NCBI GenBank assembly: GCA_026686845.1
Contig: JAIVEN010000006.1
Span: 36,998,501 to 37,062,500, forward strand
Direction: 5' to 3'
DNA from: Adenanthera pavonina
Taxonomy: Eukaryota > Streptophyta > Magnoliopsida > Fabales > Fabaceae
Length of the DNA: 64,000 nt
Below the pieces are notes generated by a model. It searched no databases. It was not told the origin of the DNA and saw only the letters and a list, made by a program, of their open reading frames with translations. Made by a program: the position numbers and the translations under genes. Shown piece by piece: positions 49,259 through 60,500 of this stretch (its first letter is position 1; each line of letters opens with the position of its first letter).

Positions 49259-50256
49259 TTGAGAGTCAACCCAATTTGGGTTGATTATGCATAGTTCTAT
49301 GGCTTCTTATTTTTGGTAGCCCTTCTTAAATGTTGTTTGCCTTACTTGATTAGGGTAGATAACATGATTTATAATCCATTCATATGCTTTTAAAATTTAC
49401 TTGTTGAGTGAATAACATATGCTAGGATAGATAACATGCTGAATGAACCCTAGGGTAGATGACCGTGATCTATTTGTGTATTGTTTAATCTACTGTTTTA
49501 TCTGCAGGTAGGGAATTTGAGTAATGTTTGGGTCGTGAGGTTTGTATGCTACTTTCACACACTGAGCACTTCCACATCCAACCTCACACACATAATGGGC
49601 CCTATACCTGGGTCTGAGAGTATCCTAGGATAGTTGAAGTTTGTAACAGTGCCTTTGAGGGGCTATCAAGCTCCTAGAGATCACTGTGAAGACCTCACCC
49701 AAGTTGTTACCTATTTACTAAGTTTAGTCCTAGAAGGGCTATTAAAGCTATCAAGGGATTAAGTTTACTAGATAGGGTTTCTGTCTTGATGACGGGAACA
49801 GCTTGGGAATCTCTTTGGAAAATAGAACCATCCCGAAACTTGTACACAATAATAGATAAAACTCAGATGTTAACCCAACAAGTTAAAGCCAAGAATCCTA
49901 CCCTATGATGCACTTAATATAGGACATAGGTAGCATATCTTTTCTCATGCATCTTCTCTTCATATAATTTAAATTGCATTAATGGAGTGGTTATCATATT
50001 AATAGGTCCTCAAATATTTTTATACCTTATTCATGGAGAGACCTTGTCCTTCATGATACAAGGACTAGTTTCTAACTCCTTGAGAATTCATTAAGGATCT
50101 TCAAGGAGAAAAGCTTTTATGACTATTAAACAGGGACCTAATAATATTTTAACTAATCAAATTCATGGTTCTTTTTATCTCATCTTTTCATTTTCTTTTT
50201 CACTCAGGAAACCAATGAATTACCAGGAAAAGTTAGCATAAGTTAAAGACACAAAA
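49259..50256 (+). other. Non-coding leader of the Tat/Ogre-like element
   Basis: About 1 kb between PBS and ORF1 with no frame longer than noise. The phrase 'tagggtagat(a)aca' recurs near 49354, 49426 and 49451. A long leader is usual in this lineage. Confidence 0.5.
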
Positions 50257-52125
50257 GTGATCATGGATTCAAGGCCGACAGGGTTAGTTTATAGTGGGAA
50301 GGGGCTTAGGTTAAAAGCAGTTATTGAGTCAGTTCATAGTCTGAAGGAATTTTCTAAATGTATCAAGGGTAACCTTTTGTCAGACTTTAGGAAAAGATAT
50401 GATGACATAAAAGAGTTGCTCAATGTACCTATTCAGACGCAGGCGCTTTCTGTACTGGGGCAATATTGGGATAACACCTTGAAATGCTTCACATTTCCTG
50501 ATTTCCAGATTGCACCGACTATAGAAGAGTATGGTGAACTCTTAAGCTTACCACTCAAGAAGGGGGATCATGTCTATAGATACCTCGGATATGTAGCATC
50601 CAACACAATGATAGCAAAGCTTTTGTATATTAGCATAGACAAGGTGCACTTCGTCTCTACCAAGAGTGTAGAAGGAGCCTTAAGGGAATTTATGGAAACT
50701 TGTCTAAAAGAGTTAGCTGAATAAGAGAAGTGGATAGTCTACAATAAGGTACTTGCCATGATAATATATGGGATTATTTTGTTTCCATTTGCAAAATGGG
50801 TGATTGACAAGCACGCCATTAGTGTGTTTCATATGGTAGAGCATCATCAGGTGAATCCAGTACCTGCAATATTGTCAGAGACCTACATGACCTTGAGCTT
50901 TTGTCATGCCAAGAAGAGAGGAAGAATTAAATGATGTCTCCAATTGTTGAATGTGTGGATTATGAATCATCTGTATGGGAAGAGACTCTAAGAAAGAGAA
51001 AGGGATAATTCTTCTCCTCTGGCTTCATTCAAAAACCAAGAAGGAAAAACTAGATGTGATCATAAGGGATGGATTCAAGTTTTTAGCCAACTTAAAGCAG
51101 AAAATATCCGTTGGAGATTGGCATGGTGGTAGGGGGATGAAATAATTTATTGTTGTAGGGACTTTCCAAATGTACCGCTAACAGGTCCACGAGGAGTAAA
51201 AAACTATAACCCCATGTTGCTGTTGAGACAGTATGCCTTCCCACAAAAGGTTCCCTCAGAAGCCGTAGTTCAAGGGATGCAATTCCAACATGATGATTCC
51301 ACAGTAAAGATAAGTCAAAGTGTAGCAAGTGCTTGGAGTAAAGTAGTATATAAAGGACAGTTGGAATTGGGTGCACATCGGATATATGCCATGGAGGAGT
51401 ATCAAACCTAGCTATCTGAGAGGATTAAAGGAGTCAACCCGGCTTTTGCACCTCCCGATGCTTTACTCAGTGGTAATAAGGCAGAAGTAAACATGGAGTT
51501 AGTCAAGCAACTCTAAAAGAAGGAAGAAGCATTGGAAAAATTGGTAAGAGTAAGTGACAAATGGAAGGAGGCCTAGATTCATTTGCGGAATGAATATGCG
51601 GCCTTACAAGAGACAATAGAGGAAATGAAGAAATGAGAAGCTTGTAAGGTAAATCTGGAAGTAAAGAGATTGAAGGAGGAAAATCTAAAGCTCAAGCGAA
51701 CCATCAAGGATGTGCACTTGCATATGGAAGAGAATGACCAGAGAATGAAGAACAATCGGAAGCAGTTGATGCAGGTTGTAAAAGAAAAGGATGCACTGGA
51801 GAGAGAAGTACAGGACCTCCGCCCATTAAGAAGTGTGTCACAAGAATTGGAGACGGTCACTAAACAACTGGAGGATAAGATGAATGAATTAGTAGTCGTC
51901 AAAGGGGATTCATCAGCTACAATCCAAAGGTTGCTTGAGCAAGTACAACAACGTGCTGATGCAGTAGAAAACTGGAAAGCACTTCATTCAGAGAAGGCAA
52001 TGGAGTCGGATAGGTGGAGAGATCATGCTGAAAGGCTAATCATGTTGGTGAATTCAACCATCCCTAGAGTCTCCGATGTTTATGAGCAAGCAGAGCAAAG
52101 ATCCCATCCTTTAATACCTATGTAG
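50257..52125 (+). pseudogene. ORF1 (extra gene upstream of gag) of the Tat/Ogre-like element, broken by stops
   Basis: One reading frame runs from 50257 to 52125 (about 620 codons) with no evident frameshift but with about eight in-frame stops (for example 50722, 51409 and several more to 51635). The N-terminal half has the pattern of the plant ORF1/DUF7745-like domain: PIQTQALSVLGQYWD, then LKCFTFPDFQIAPTIEEYGELLSLP. The C-terminal half (from about 51480) is a long coiled coil rich in Glu, Lys and Leu. The function of this protein is unknown. The stops are of kinds reachable by C-to-T or G-to-A change (TAG, TGA and TAA at Gln, Arg or Trp positions), consistent with decay of methylated cytosines. 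Confidence 0.75.
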
Positions 52126-52269
52126 AAATGTCAGATTTCCTTTTGTTATGTAAGGAACTTGTGGAAGAATTAAGGTTCCTAGCTCGAATTTGGTGATGTA
52201 ATGGTGATATATGATGATGTATTGAACCATATGAATTTAAAGCTTTTGATTTCACCCATGTTTTCTATT

Positions 52270-52525
52270 TATAGACATCATTTATAAAGCAACTTGAGTT
52301 CTTATGAATCGATTGTCAACCTCATGACTCCCCGAATACAATATGTATCGGGAAGGACTCAAGGGAGTTTTCACGGATAATTGTAGCAAGTACCAACTAT
52401 AGACATCATTTATAAAGCAACTTGAGTTCTTATGAATTGATTGTCAACCACATGACTCCCCGAATACAATATGTATCGGGAAGGACTCGAGGGAGTTTTC
52501 ATGGATAATTGTAGCAAGTTTCGAC
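52270..52525. repeat. 128-bp tandem duplication between ORF1 and gag
   Basis: Units 52270-52397 and 52398-52525 share 'tatagacatcatttataaag' at the start and 'atacaatatgtatcgggaag' in the middle, with only a few differences. Confidence 0.9.
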
Positions 52526-52644
52526 ATGGATCTAAAGTCACTATGTCAAGTAACTTATGCTAACCTAACGCCTGTTATAATTCGCTGGTATCTAAATAAT
52601 GATAAGGTAAATAATTAAATTGTTTTCTTTCTTAAAAGTAGGTC

Positions 52645-54360
52645 AACATTACTCCAGTTAAAAGGAATTCAGTTAACCCTACACAGCGCCTGCAAAGAAT
52701 CCATTTAACACGCTCTAGAATGAAGGCAATGGCTTTAGAAGGTCATCTTTCCGACATTGAATGAAGATTGGAAGAGGAAGTAGGGAAGTTAAAGGGTCAG
52801 CTTAATGGCTTACATGCTCATATGGGAGAAATGATGAAAATGCTCCAGAGCATGAGTGCAAACGAGAGAAGGCACGATGTTAATACCAATAGCACCCAAT
52901 CGCATGATATGAACATGGAGGGGATACCTGATGTGTCTGACAATGATCAGAATAGGCTTCCACCTATTCCAACCTCAGGGGTTGGTAGACAACGATTCCG
53001 GGAGTGGGATCAAGGGTATGTATATACCTATGATGTCAATAACCAGGAAAACATCACAACATTCGTGACTCAGAATCTGCCTCCTAATAATGTGTTCTAT
53101 CAAGGTAGGAAAATTACCAGTAAGGCTAGCCTGAAATAGGAGATGTCAGAAATGAGAGACCAGTTACAAGCTTTGCAAGGAGTAGCAGAACATAAATCCT
53201 TTGACCTGAATGAACTATACCTAGCTCCTGACGTGATTATTCCTAAGGAGTTTAAGGTCCCGGACTTTAACAAGTATATTGGCAACGGAGACCCTCATTA
53301 TCATTTGAAGATGTATTACACCAGAATGTTGATATGCTCCAGAGATGAGAAATTTCTCATCCATTTCTTCCATGAAAGCCTTACCGGGGCAGCTCTGCAT
53401 TGGTTCATGAAATTAGATCATTCCAAGCTGAGGAAGTGGAAAGATTTGACAGATGTCTTCATGAAACAATATTAATTCAATTTGAATTCCGCGCCTACTA
53501 GGGAGCAACTAAAAGGATTGAGGAAGAAACCCACTGAGTCCTTTAAGGAGTATGCACAGCGATAGCGAGCTTTGGCTTTAAAAGTTCATCCGCCTTTAAT
53601 GGAGTCTAAGTTATGTTCTTACTTCATTGATACATTGGGTGAGCCTTATTTTAGAATTATGTTGGGAACACATGCTAAATACTTCATCGATCTCATGGAG
53701 GTAGGTGAAAGGATTGATACCAACATCAAGGATAGAAGATTAGAGAACATGCACCCTGAGAATAAGAAAGGGCAGGACGTTAAAAAGAAAGATGGTGATG
53801 TGAATCATGTTCCAAATCCCTACCAACAATCATTCAGACCTCTATATAACCCACAATATTCTTCATATAATTCAAAATTTGACATCCACGTCCTTTTGTA
53901 TATGGTGCTCGCATGCAACATACTCCCTACCAACCTCGAGCTCCATTTGCTCAACCCTTTCAGCAACCTCAACCACTTCCACAACCCCATCCCAATCAAC
54001 AAGCTAGTGTCTTAACCCCGAACAAGGATTTCAAAGCCACGCGTCCCCCAAGGGATGACCGTCCTTTACCTAATTTCAATATCAACAAATCATAGCTTTT
54101 TAAGGAATTGGTGGAGAAAAAGCTTCTGGGTCCTCGTCCTATAAAACCTTGGCAATCACCTTTCCCTTCGTGGTATAATCCAAATGAAACTTGTGAATAT
54201 CACATGGGAGCAGAAGGACATTCAATTAACCGATGTGATGCATTCCGGAAGTGTGGGATCTTTTGGATAACAATTATATCAATGTACGGTGAGACAACAA
54301 TCCAAATATTGTCTCCAATCCTCTTCCAGAGCATGATAAGGGGAAATAAGTCTGTGCGAT
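52645..54360 (+). pseudogene. Gag of the Tat/Ogre-like element, with stops and frameshifts
   Basis: The frame starts around VNITPVKRNSVNP, passes a coiled coil (LEEEVGKLKGQLNGLHAHMG) and reaches the retrotransposon gag domain at about 53210-53740. That domain shows FKVPDFNKYIGNGDPHYHL, AALHWF, and FKEYAQR then a stop and RALALKVHPPL. In-frame stops occur at 52758, 53137, 53473 and 53563. Near 53890 the frame shifts into a Pro/Gln-rich stretch (QPFQQPQPLPQPHP), followed by a zinc-knuckle-like CEYHMGAEGHSINRC at about 54190-54235. Further shifts follow. Gag would form the particle core; this copy cannot. Confidence 0.8.
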
Positions 54361-54860
54361 CGAAGAAGGTATTATGTTGATTAAAGACCTGAATGCACTC
54401 TAATTTACCATGAGAGAGATATCTGATCACCTTAAGGAAGCGGGATATGTCTTTTATGATGAGGAAAAGCCGGGTAGAATTGATAATTGTGGTCCCTACT
54501 CTTGTGCATATCACCAAGGGAATGCGGATCATGACATTGAGGTTGTGAGGTGTTCAAGGAAATTGTACAGAAGATGATGGTGTTTGGGATTATTAGAATT
54601 GAAAGGGGTACATCGAAGGATAAATCCATATACATGATGGAGGAACAAAGTAAGCCACCACCTATCGACAGGTCAAAGGGATCATCCTTGTAATCAATGC
54701 ACAGGCTTCAACTCTAGAAAGCAGTAAGCAATTGTTCCTCCTAGAGACAGCAAAACCTCCTTCTTCATTCATCAGTGAGCCAGCAGCTAAGCCAAGTTTG
54801 AAAGGGTCCTTCCTGGTCATAAAATCAATCACTCAGGTACCAACACGCAAGAAATAGCTA

Positions 54861-56105
54861 ATGGCATTTGTTCATGTGTCGATATCATTCCCATATGATA
54901 GTAATCAGGTGGTACCCTGGAAATATGGTCTAAGAACCCAGCTTCTCGCAGTCCAAGGGGAAACTACTAAAGAACCAGTTGCAGAAGTTAATGACCAAGA
55001 TATGATAAATGGTATTACAAGGAGTAGTCGCGTCTATCTAAGGGAAAATGATAAGGCGGTAAGTAACAGGCATAGAGAAGGGGAAAGTTCAGGATCAAAA
55101 GTGGTGATGGACAAGAGCACTAACGTTGATGAATTCTTAAAGATCATGAAGCACAGTGAATATGATATTGTAGAGCAGCTCAGAAAGACTCCAGCTTGAA
55201 TCTCCATTATGTCCCTCATTATGAGCTCTGATGTCCATCGCAAAGCCCTCCATAAGGTATTAGAAAGAGCATATGTGTGTTCGAACATAACTCCTGAGAA
55301 AGTAGTTCACGTGGTTAATGTTGTAAAGAATGCAACTCAAATTACTTTTTATGAAGATAAAGTTGTTCAAACTTCGGTAGGGCGACCTAAAGCTCTTCAT
55401 ATTACATTAAAGTGTCATGGGTACATAGTAGCAAAGGTCTTGATTGATAATGGATCTACTCTCAATGTCTTGCCATTAGCAACTTTACAAAAGCTTCCGA
55501 TGGACATGTCCGCTATAAAGCGTAGTGATTTAATTGCCAGAGCTTTTGATAGGGCAAGAAGGGAATTATTTGGGGAGGTCCATCTTCCACTTGAGATAGG
55601 GCCAAGCATCTTTTTAGTACAATTCCATGTCATGAATATTGATGCTGCATATACTATGCTCTTGGGATGGCCATGGATTCATGATACAGGGGCTCTACCA
55701 TCCACTCTACACCAGAGGATCAAATTTGTCAAGGACGGCCAACTTATTAGTATTAAGGGGGAAGAAGAACTCATGATTAGCAAGCCAAGTGTTGTACCTT
55801 ATGTTGAAAATGTGGAGTGGACAGGTGGAAATTTCTATCACAATTTTGAGATTGTGGAAGGTGACAAGCCAAGTAAAGATGTGCAACAAGTAGTCACCAA
55901 GATAATGAAGCATGGTGGGCACAAGGAAGGACAAGGGCTCGGAGCTAAATTACAAGGGGTAAAGGAGCCAATCAAATTCTCAGGGAATCAAGGATGTCAA
56001 GGGTTGGGATATAATCCCCTATTGGAGACTCTTCTGGTTGAGCAAATGATCCAAATCAACTACTACAATGATGGAGTTTGTCTTATGCATGTTTATTTTT
56101 ATTAG
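54861..56105 (+). pseudogene. Aspartic protease with C-terminal G-patch, Tat/Ogre-like pol start
   Basis: One frame from 54861 to 56105 with a single stop at 55197, in the expected context KTPA-stop-ISIMSLIMSS. The protease active site is VLIDNGSTLNVLP (D at about 55450), and MLLGWPWIHDTGA is the conserved flap/loop segment. This is followed by HQRIKFVKDGQLI. At about 55905-56025 the sequence KIMKHGGHKEGQGLG, then QGCQGLGYNP, fits a G-patch, a glycine-rich nucleic-acid-binding motif. It would cut Gag and Pol into their parts. After 56105 no reverse transcriptase, RNase H or integrase can be read, so the element is incomplete; in Ogre-type elements an intron lies in this part of pol. Confidence 0.82.
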
Positions 56106-56749
56106 TTGTAACATCATTTAAGGTCAATAAATGTGATTGTGGATGAGTTTTGGATGATTTGAAGGGCATTTCCAAAAATCTTCATTTTCAATTGAGGCTC
56201 ATCCTTGTCTGACTGATTAAGGTGTACTTATAAGTGTACATAAATGATTTTCAATTGATCCAATGCACATTCTATTGTCTGAATGCACAATTAGTTCCAT
56301 AGAGGGAATTGATTCATGTTTGGTTGATGGATAATTGTGCAGGTAAAAGCTATGGAGAAAGGGAAAGGTAAACATATTCAAGAAGTTGAAGGAAGAGATG
56401 TATGGTAGTCCATGATTGAGTTAGGAGATGGCGATGATGATTTTGAATGGTTATTTCTATAGAGCCACATGATGGAGCTCAGGATGGACATTGTATAGTG
56501 GCTAGTCAACCTTCCTAGAAATAAGATCTGAGCTGAAGTTATGAAGAAAATTCTGAAGTGACATAGGCCATGAGACTAGCATTTAGTATACTTTATGTTA
56601 CTTCTAGCAAACAGTGCATGTAACTTAATTGTTAACTTATTAACTTTGGGATACTTGGAATGGATAATTTTTTGGGCCTATCTTTGTACAAATGTGTTGG
56701 TTTTAATTTTTAGATAATGAATTGTTCAATCATATGTGATACTAGTGTA
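56106..56749 (+). other. Non-coding stretch after the protease, possibly former intron or 3' region
   Basis: No RT motif (such as YxDD) is found in any frame. Short purine-rich frames are broken by stops. It leads directly into the tandem array. Confidence 0.45.
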
Positions 56750-57470
56750 TTTAGAAGTAAAACTCGTGTACTTGCAAGTGAAGACTATGTATTTGCAATT
56801 GACAAGCATGGTCTATGGATCTAAAGGGCTAACATTTCATTTACATGTCTTACTGTGGTATTTGCAAGTAAAGACTGTGTATTTGCAATTGACAAGTATG
56901 GGTTGTGGATTTAAAGAGCTAGTATTTCATTTACATGTCCTACCAGTTTATTTGAGAGTAACACTTGTGTATTTGCAAGTGAGGACTATGTATTTACAAT
57001 TGACAGGCATGGTCCATGGATCCAAAGGGCTAGCATTTCATTTACACGTCTTATTAGTGCATTTATAAGTAAAACTCATGTATTTGCAAGTGAAGACTAT
57101 GTTTTTGCAATTGATAGGTGTGGTCCATGGATCCAAAGGGCTAGAATTACATTTACATGTCTTACTCTTGTATTTGCAAGTGAAAATCATGTATTTGCAA
57201 ATAAAGACTATATAACAAGAACGGTCCATGGATCCAAAGGGCTTGCATTTCATTTACATGTATTACCGGTCTATTTACAAGTCTCAAACTCATGTACTTG
57301 CAAGTAAAGATTGTGTATTTGCAATTGACATGTATGGTCCATAGATCAAAAGGGCTAGCATTTCATTTATATGTCTTGTTGGTGCATTTGAAATTAAAAA
57401 TAGTGTATTTATAAGTAAAGATTGTGTATTTGCAATTGACAAATGTGATCTATGGAGTTTATATAACTAG
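56750..57470. repeat. Satellite-like array, about 6.8 copies of a 111-bp unit
   Basis: Unit starts at about 56750, 56861, 56951, 57062, 57173, 57274 and 57387, giving lengths 111, 90, 111, 111, 101, 113 and a partial last unit. Each unit ends in 'gggctagcatttcatttacatgtctta'. The first part of the unit consists of 21-bp subrepeats (tttgcaagtgaagactatgta and variants). The 90-bp unit lacks exactly one subrepeat. Because 111 and 21 are multiples of three, a 110-residue frame stays open across the first three units; I do not think it is a gene. Confidence 0.9.
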
Positions 57471-57506
57471 TTTGACATCACTTTAGATGGAGATGAGATT
57501 ATTGGT

Positions 57507-60500
57507 GTAACAACCCTCATTACATTATCTCAAACTTAGTCTCTAGCTAACGAAGTGCAATTAATGATGTGTACAAGACCGGAGGAATTAGGGCAGAGAA
57601 AAGATTAAAGTGGAGTCAAAGGAGCTCTATGCTGCAGCAAATGTTCTTCAACTTTGGAAATTTTTTGACAAAAAAGGCTTCATATCACGGTGAACTTACC
57701 CAGCACCGTGGCACCAGATTTTGGATTCCTATAAACCAGAAACATTCAATCAATGAAGTAGAGAAAATTGGAGGGAGAACCAAAGAAGCTACGTTAGGGC
57801 TTAAAGGATCCGGCTTGATGAGGTGATTTTTGGACTTTAAAAGCTTGGATCTTGGTTGGTAATGATTCTTACTCCTCCGTCTCCATTTTTCTTCAGTTTT
57901 TGATTTGGATTTTTAGATATATATATATATATATGTTGATTTCTCAGTTTTGACCAAATCCTACCGATTAAAATGGATAAAATAGGATTAATGAGGTGCT
58001 ATTTAATGTTAGGAAGCCTTGGGTTCAAGTTTTGGATAGATAGTGATGAGTTTGAGTTGAAACCTAGGATGATTTTGGTTGAAGGGGCATGAAATCCAAA
58101 ATGAATGGGATTGGTTATGGTTTGAATGATCATTAGAAGCTCATTGATGTATGAAAATGTAGTTGGAACCTTGGGTTAAACCTAAATAGCTGAATTATGA
58201 ATTTTGGATAATTATACTATATGTTGATGATGGACATTACGGTATTGTAGAGGTTATGTGGTTGAACCAAGGAGTTCAAGTCGTGGTTAGGCAATCTGAG
58301 AAGCTTGTGGAATTGTGTGTGTGGTATTGACAACCTAAAGTAACCGGGTATTTGTGATTTATGTGATTATATATTGGTATATATATGTATATATGCTTGT
58401 TTCTTTTCATACTATAATATTGGTTATGTATGCATATGGTTTTTCTACATATCATGGTATGCACACAGCTAGTTGTAATATGATGGTTGTGTATGATGTG
58501 TATTTATGATGTTATAGCATTCCCATACCATTACATGCTAGCATGTCCATATGATAATTGTGACGATATATATATATATGTGTGTTTAGAGGCATATTGG
58601 CATGACATTGACATCATCACCATGTGATTGCACAATGAGAGATTAATGTTGAGGTGATGATAAGATAGGATATGATGATAATATGATATATGATGATGAT
58701 ATGATAAAGATCTCTGCCACTAAATCCTCTCCTTGGGAGAGTCAGGTTGTAAGACCTTACTTTTAGACTTATTTCTCATGAATTAGACTCCTTTTAAGTC
58801 TAATTATACTTGATTCTAAACTTGAATCACATAAGAATGAAAATCAGAATTTCAAAAATTTTCAGTTACTATTCATATGGTAGTTTCCACTTCGCCGACT
58901 GAAATTTGAAAATTCATAACTAATTCTAGAAAAATCATTTCATAGTGATTCAAGTCTTTAACAATATATAAAAACCTTCTTTACATGGAAAAAATATGAA
59001 ACTGAGAATTTATTTGGCCAATTTATACAGTTTATTCCTTAAACATTTACTGTATATTTGGTCATTTTCTCTTCCCCAGGATTTTGGCCTTATATTTAAA
59101 AATTCATATCTCACTCTATCATGAGCCAAATCAAACATTATTTATTTCATATGAAATCCCTGTGAGTATTTTTGTATAAATATTTTTCTTCTACATTTAT
59201 TCAACTTGCACAGGACATGGTGTAAACTTAAATCATAAAGGGTCAGAATTCCACTTTTGCTAGAACAGTTTTGGGAAAACCTCCATATCTCCTATCATAT
59301 AGCTCCAATTACCTCCAAATCAGTGGCATATGAAACTCAAAACATAGACCTTTCCATAAATTTAAACCACTTAATTTTTGGAGCTTTGTACGATTTTATA
59401 TAAGCTTTTGAATTTTCCAGTACTTACTTTTCAGTTTTCAGTTTTCCCATTCTTGCCCTGTTCTGAACCCTGAATTAGAAAATTCACCATTAATTGTACA
59501 CAACTCCAAATGGGGTAAATTAGGTGTCATATTAAAGCTGGAGATGCCCTCTATCTGGTATAAAAATATCATAAACTTACCCTCACATTAAGTATAGAAC
59601 AAGGGCGAATGAAACAGACATGTTGGGAAAATGCCCTGTTTCAGTCCACATTGCAATTTCCTTGCCAAAACCCTTGCAAATGAACTCATTTTGGCATGTA
59701 ACTTAGTAGAATATAACTTCATATCCCAACATACAGAAATGGAAATTTTCATACATTTTCTACAACATTAACATATTATTCACTATTTTATAATTTCATA
59801 CAAAGCAAGGCACAAATAACCATTCACCCTATAACACAATGGATTGCAACATCATTTCCTTCTTCATGCCTTTTGCTCCTTCCTTAACCCTTTTACATTG
59901 GTTCTCCCTAGCATGGTTAGTCATTGAAGGGGGGTGAGATTCAAAGAATCTCAGTAGCATTATCCAGTCACACACATATATCATCACACTTCACATAGAT
60001 CATCAAGCAAACTCATCAATTCGTATAATGCCATAACAATTTTATGAAAATTTCGGCAGAATTTCACTTTGTAAATTGGGCATCCCGGAGCTTCAAGCCC
60101 CTTTAAACAACTCAGCCAACAATCAATGGACATCACAAAATATTAATCATGGCATCAAACAAGTCATAGAGTTCACAAACATTCATAAGACAATATAATG
60201 CATAGAATGGAAATATGCTACCTTTATGTATTCCCTTCCTTTCCAAACTTTGTGCACCTATTATTTGGCTTGCTTAAACTTCCTTGAACCTATACATATC
60301 ATCATTTAATCCATTTAGCCACTGATTTTCGGAATTATACAATACCATGCACACTAAACCCTAACTTTTTCACTTAGTGTTCCTTTGATCTTTCTTTGTA
60401 CAACACACTTGTTCTTAAGATTTTAGGCCATGAGGAATTCATTTTTGACCTCAAAATCATGAAATTCCTTCTCTATATCTAACCCTAATCTGACCGAAAC

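Noticed and set aside
56736..57068. 110-residue open frame with 37-residue repeats
   Set aside because: It is the translation of the 111-bp array. The frame breaks in later units, and an equally open frame exists on the other strand at 57038-57253.
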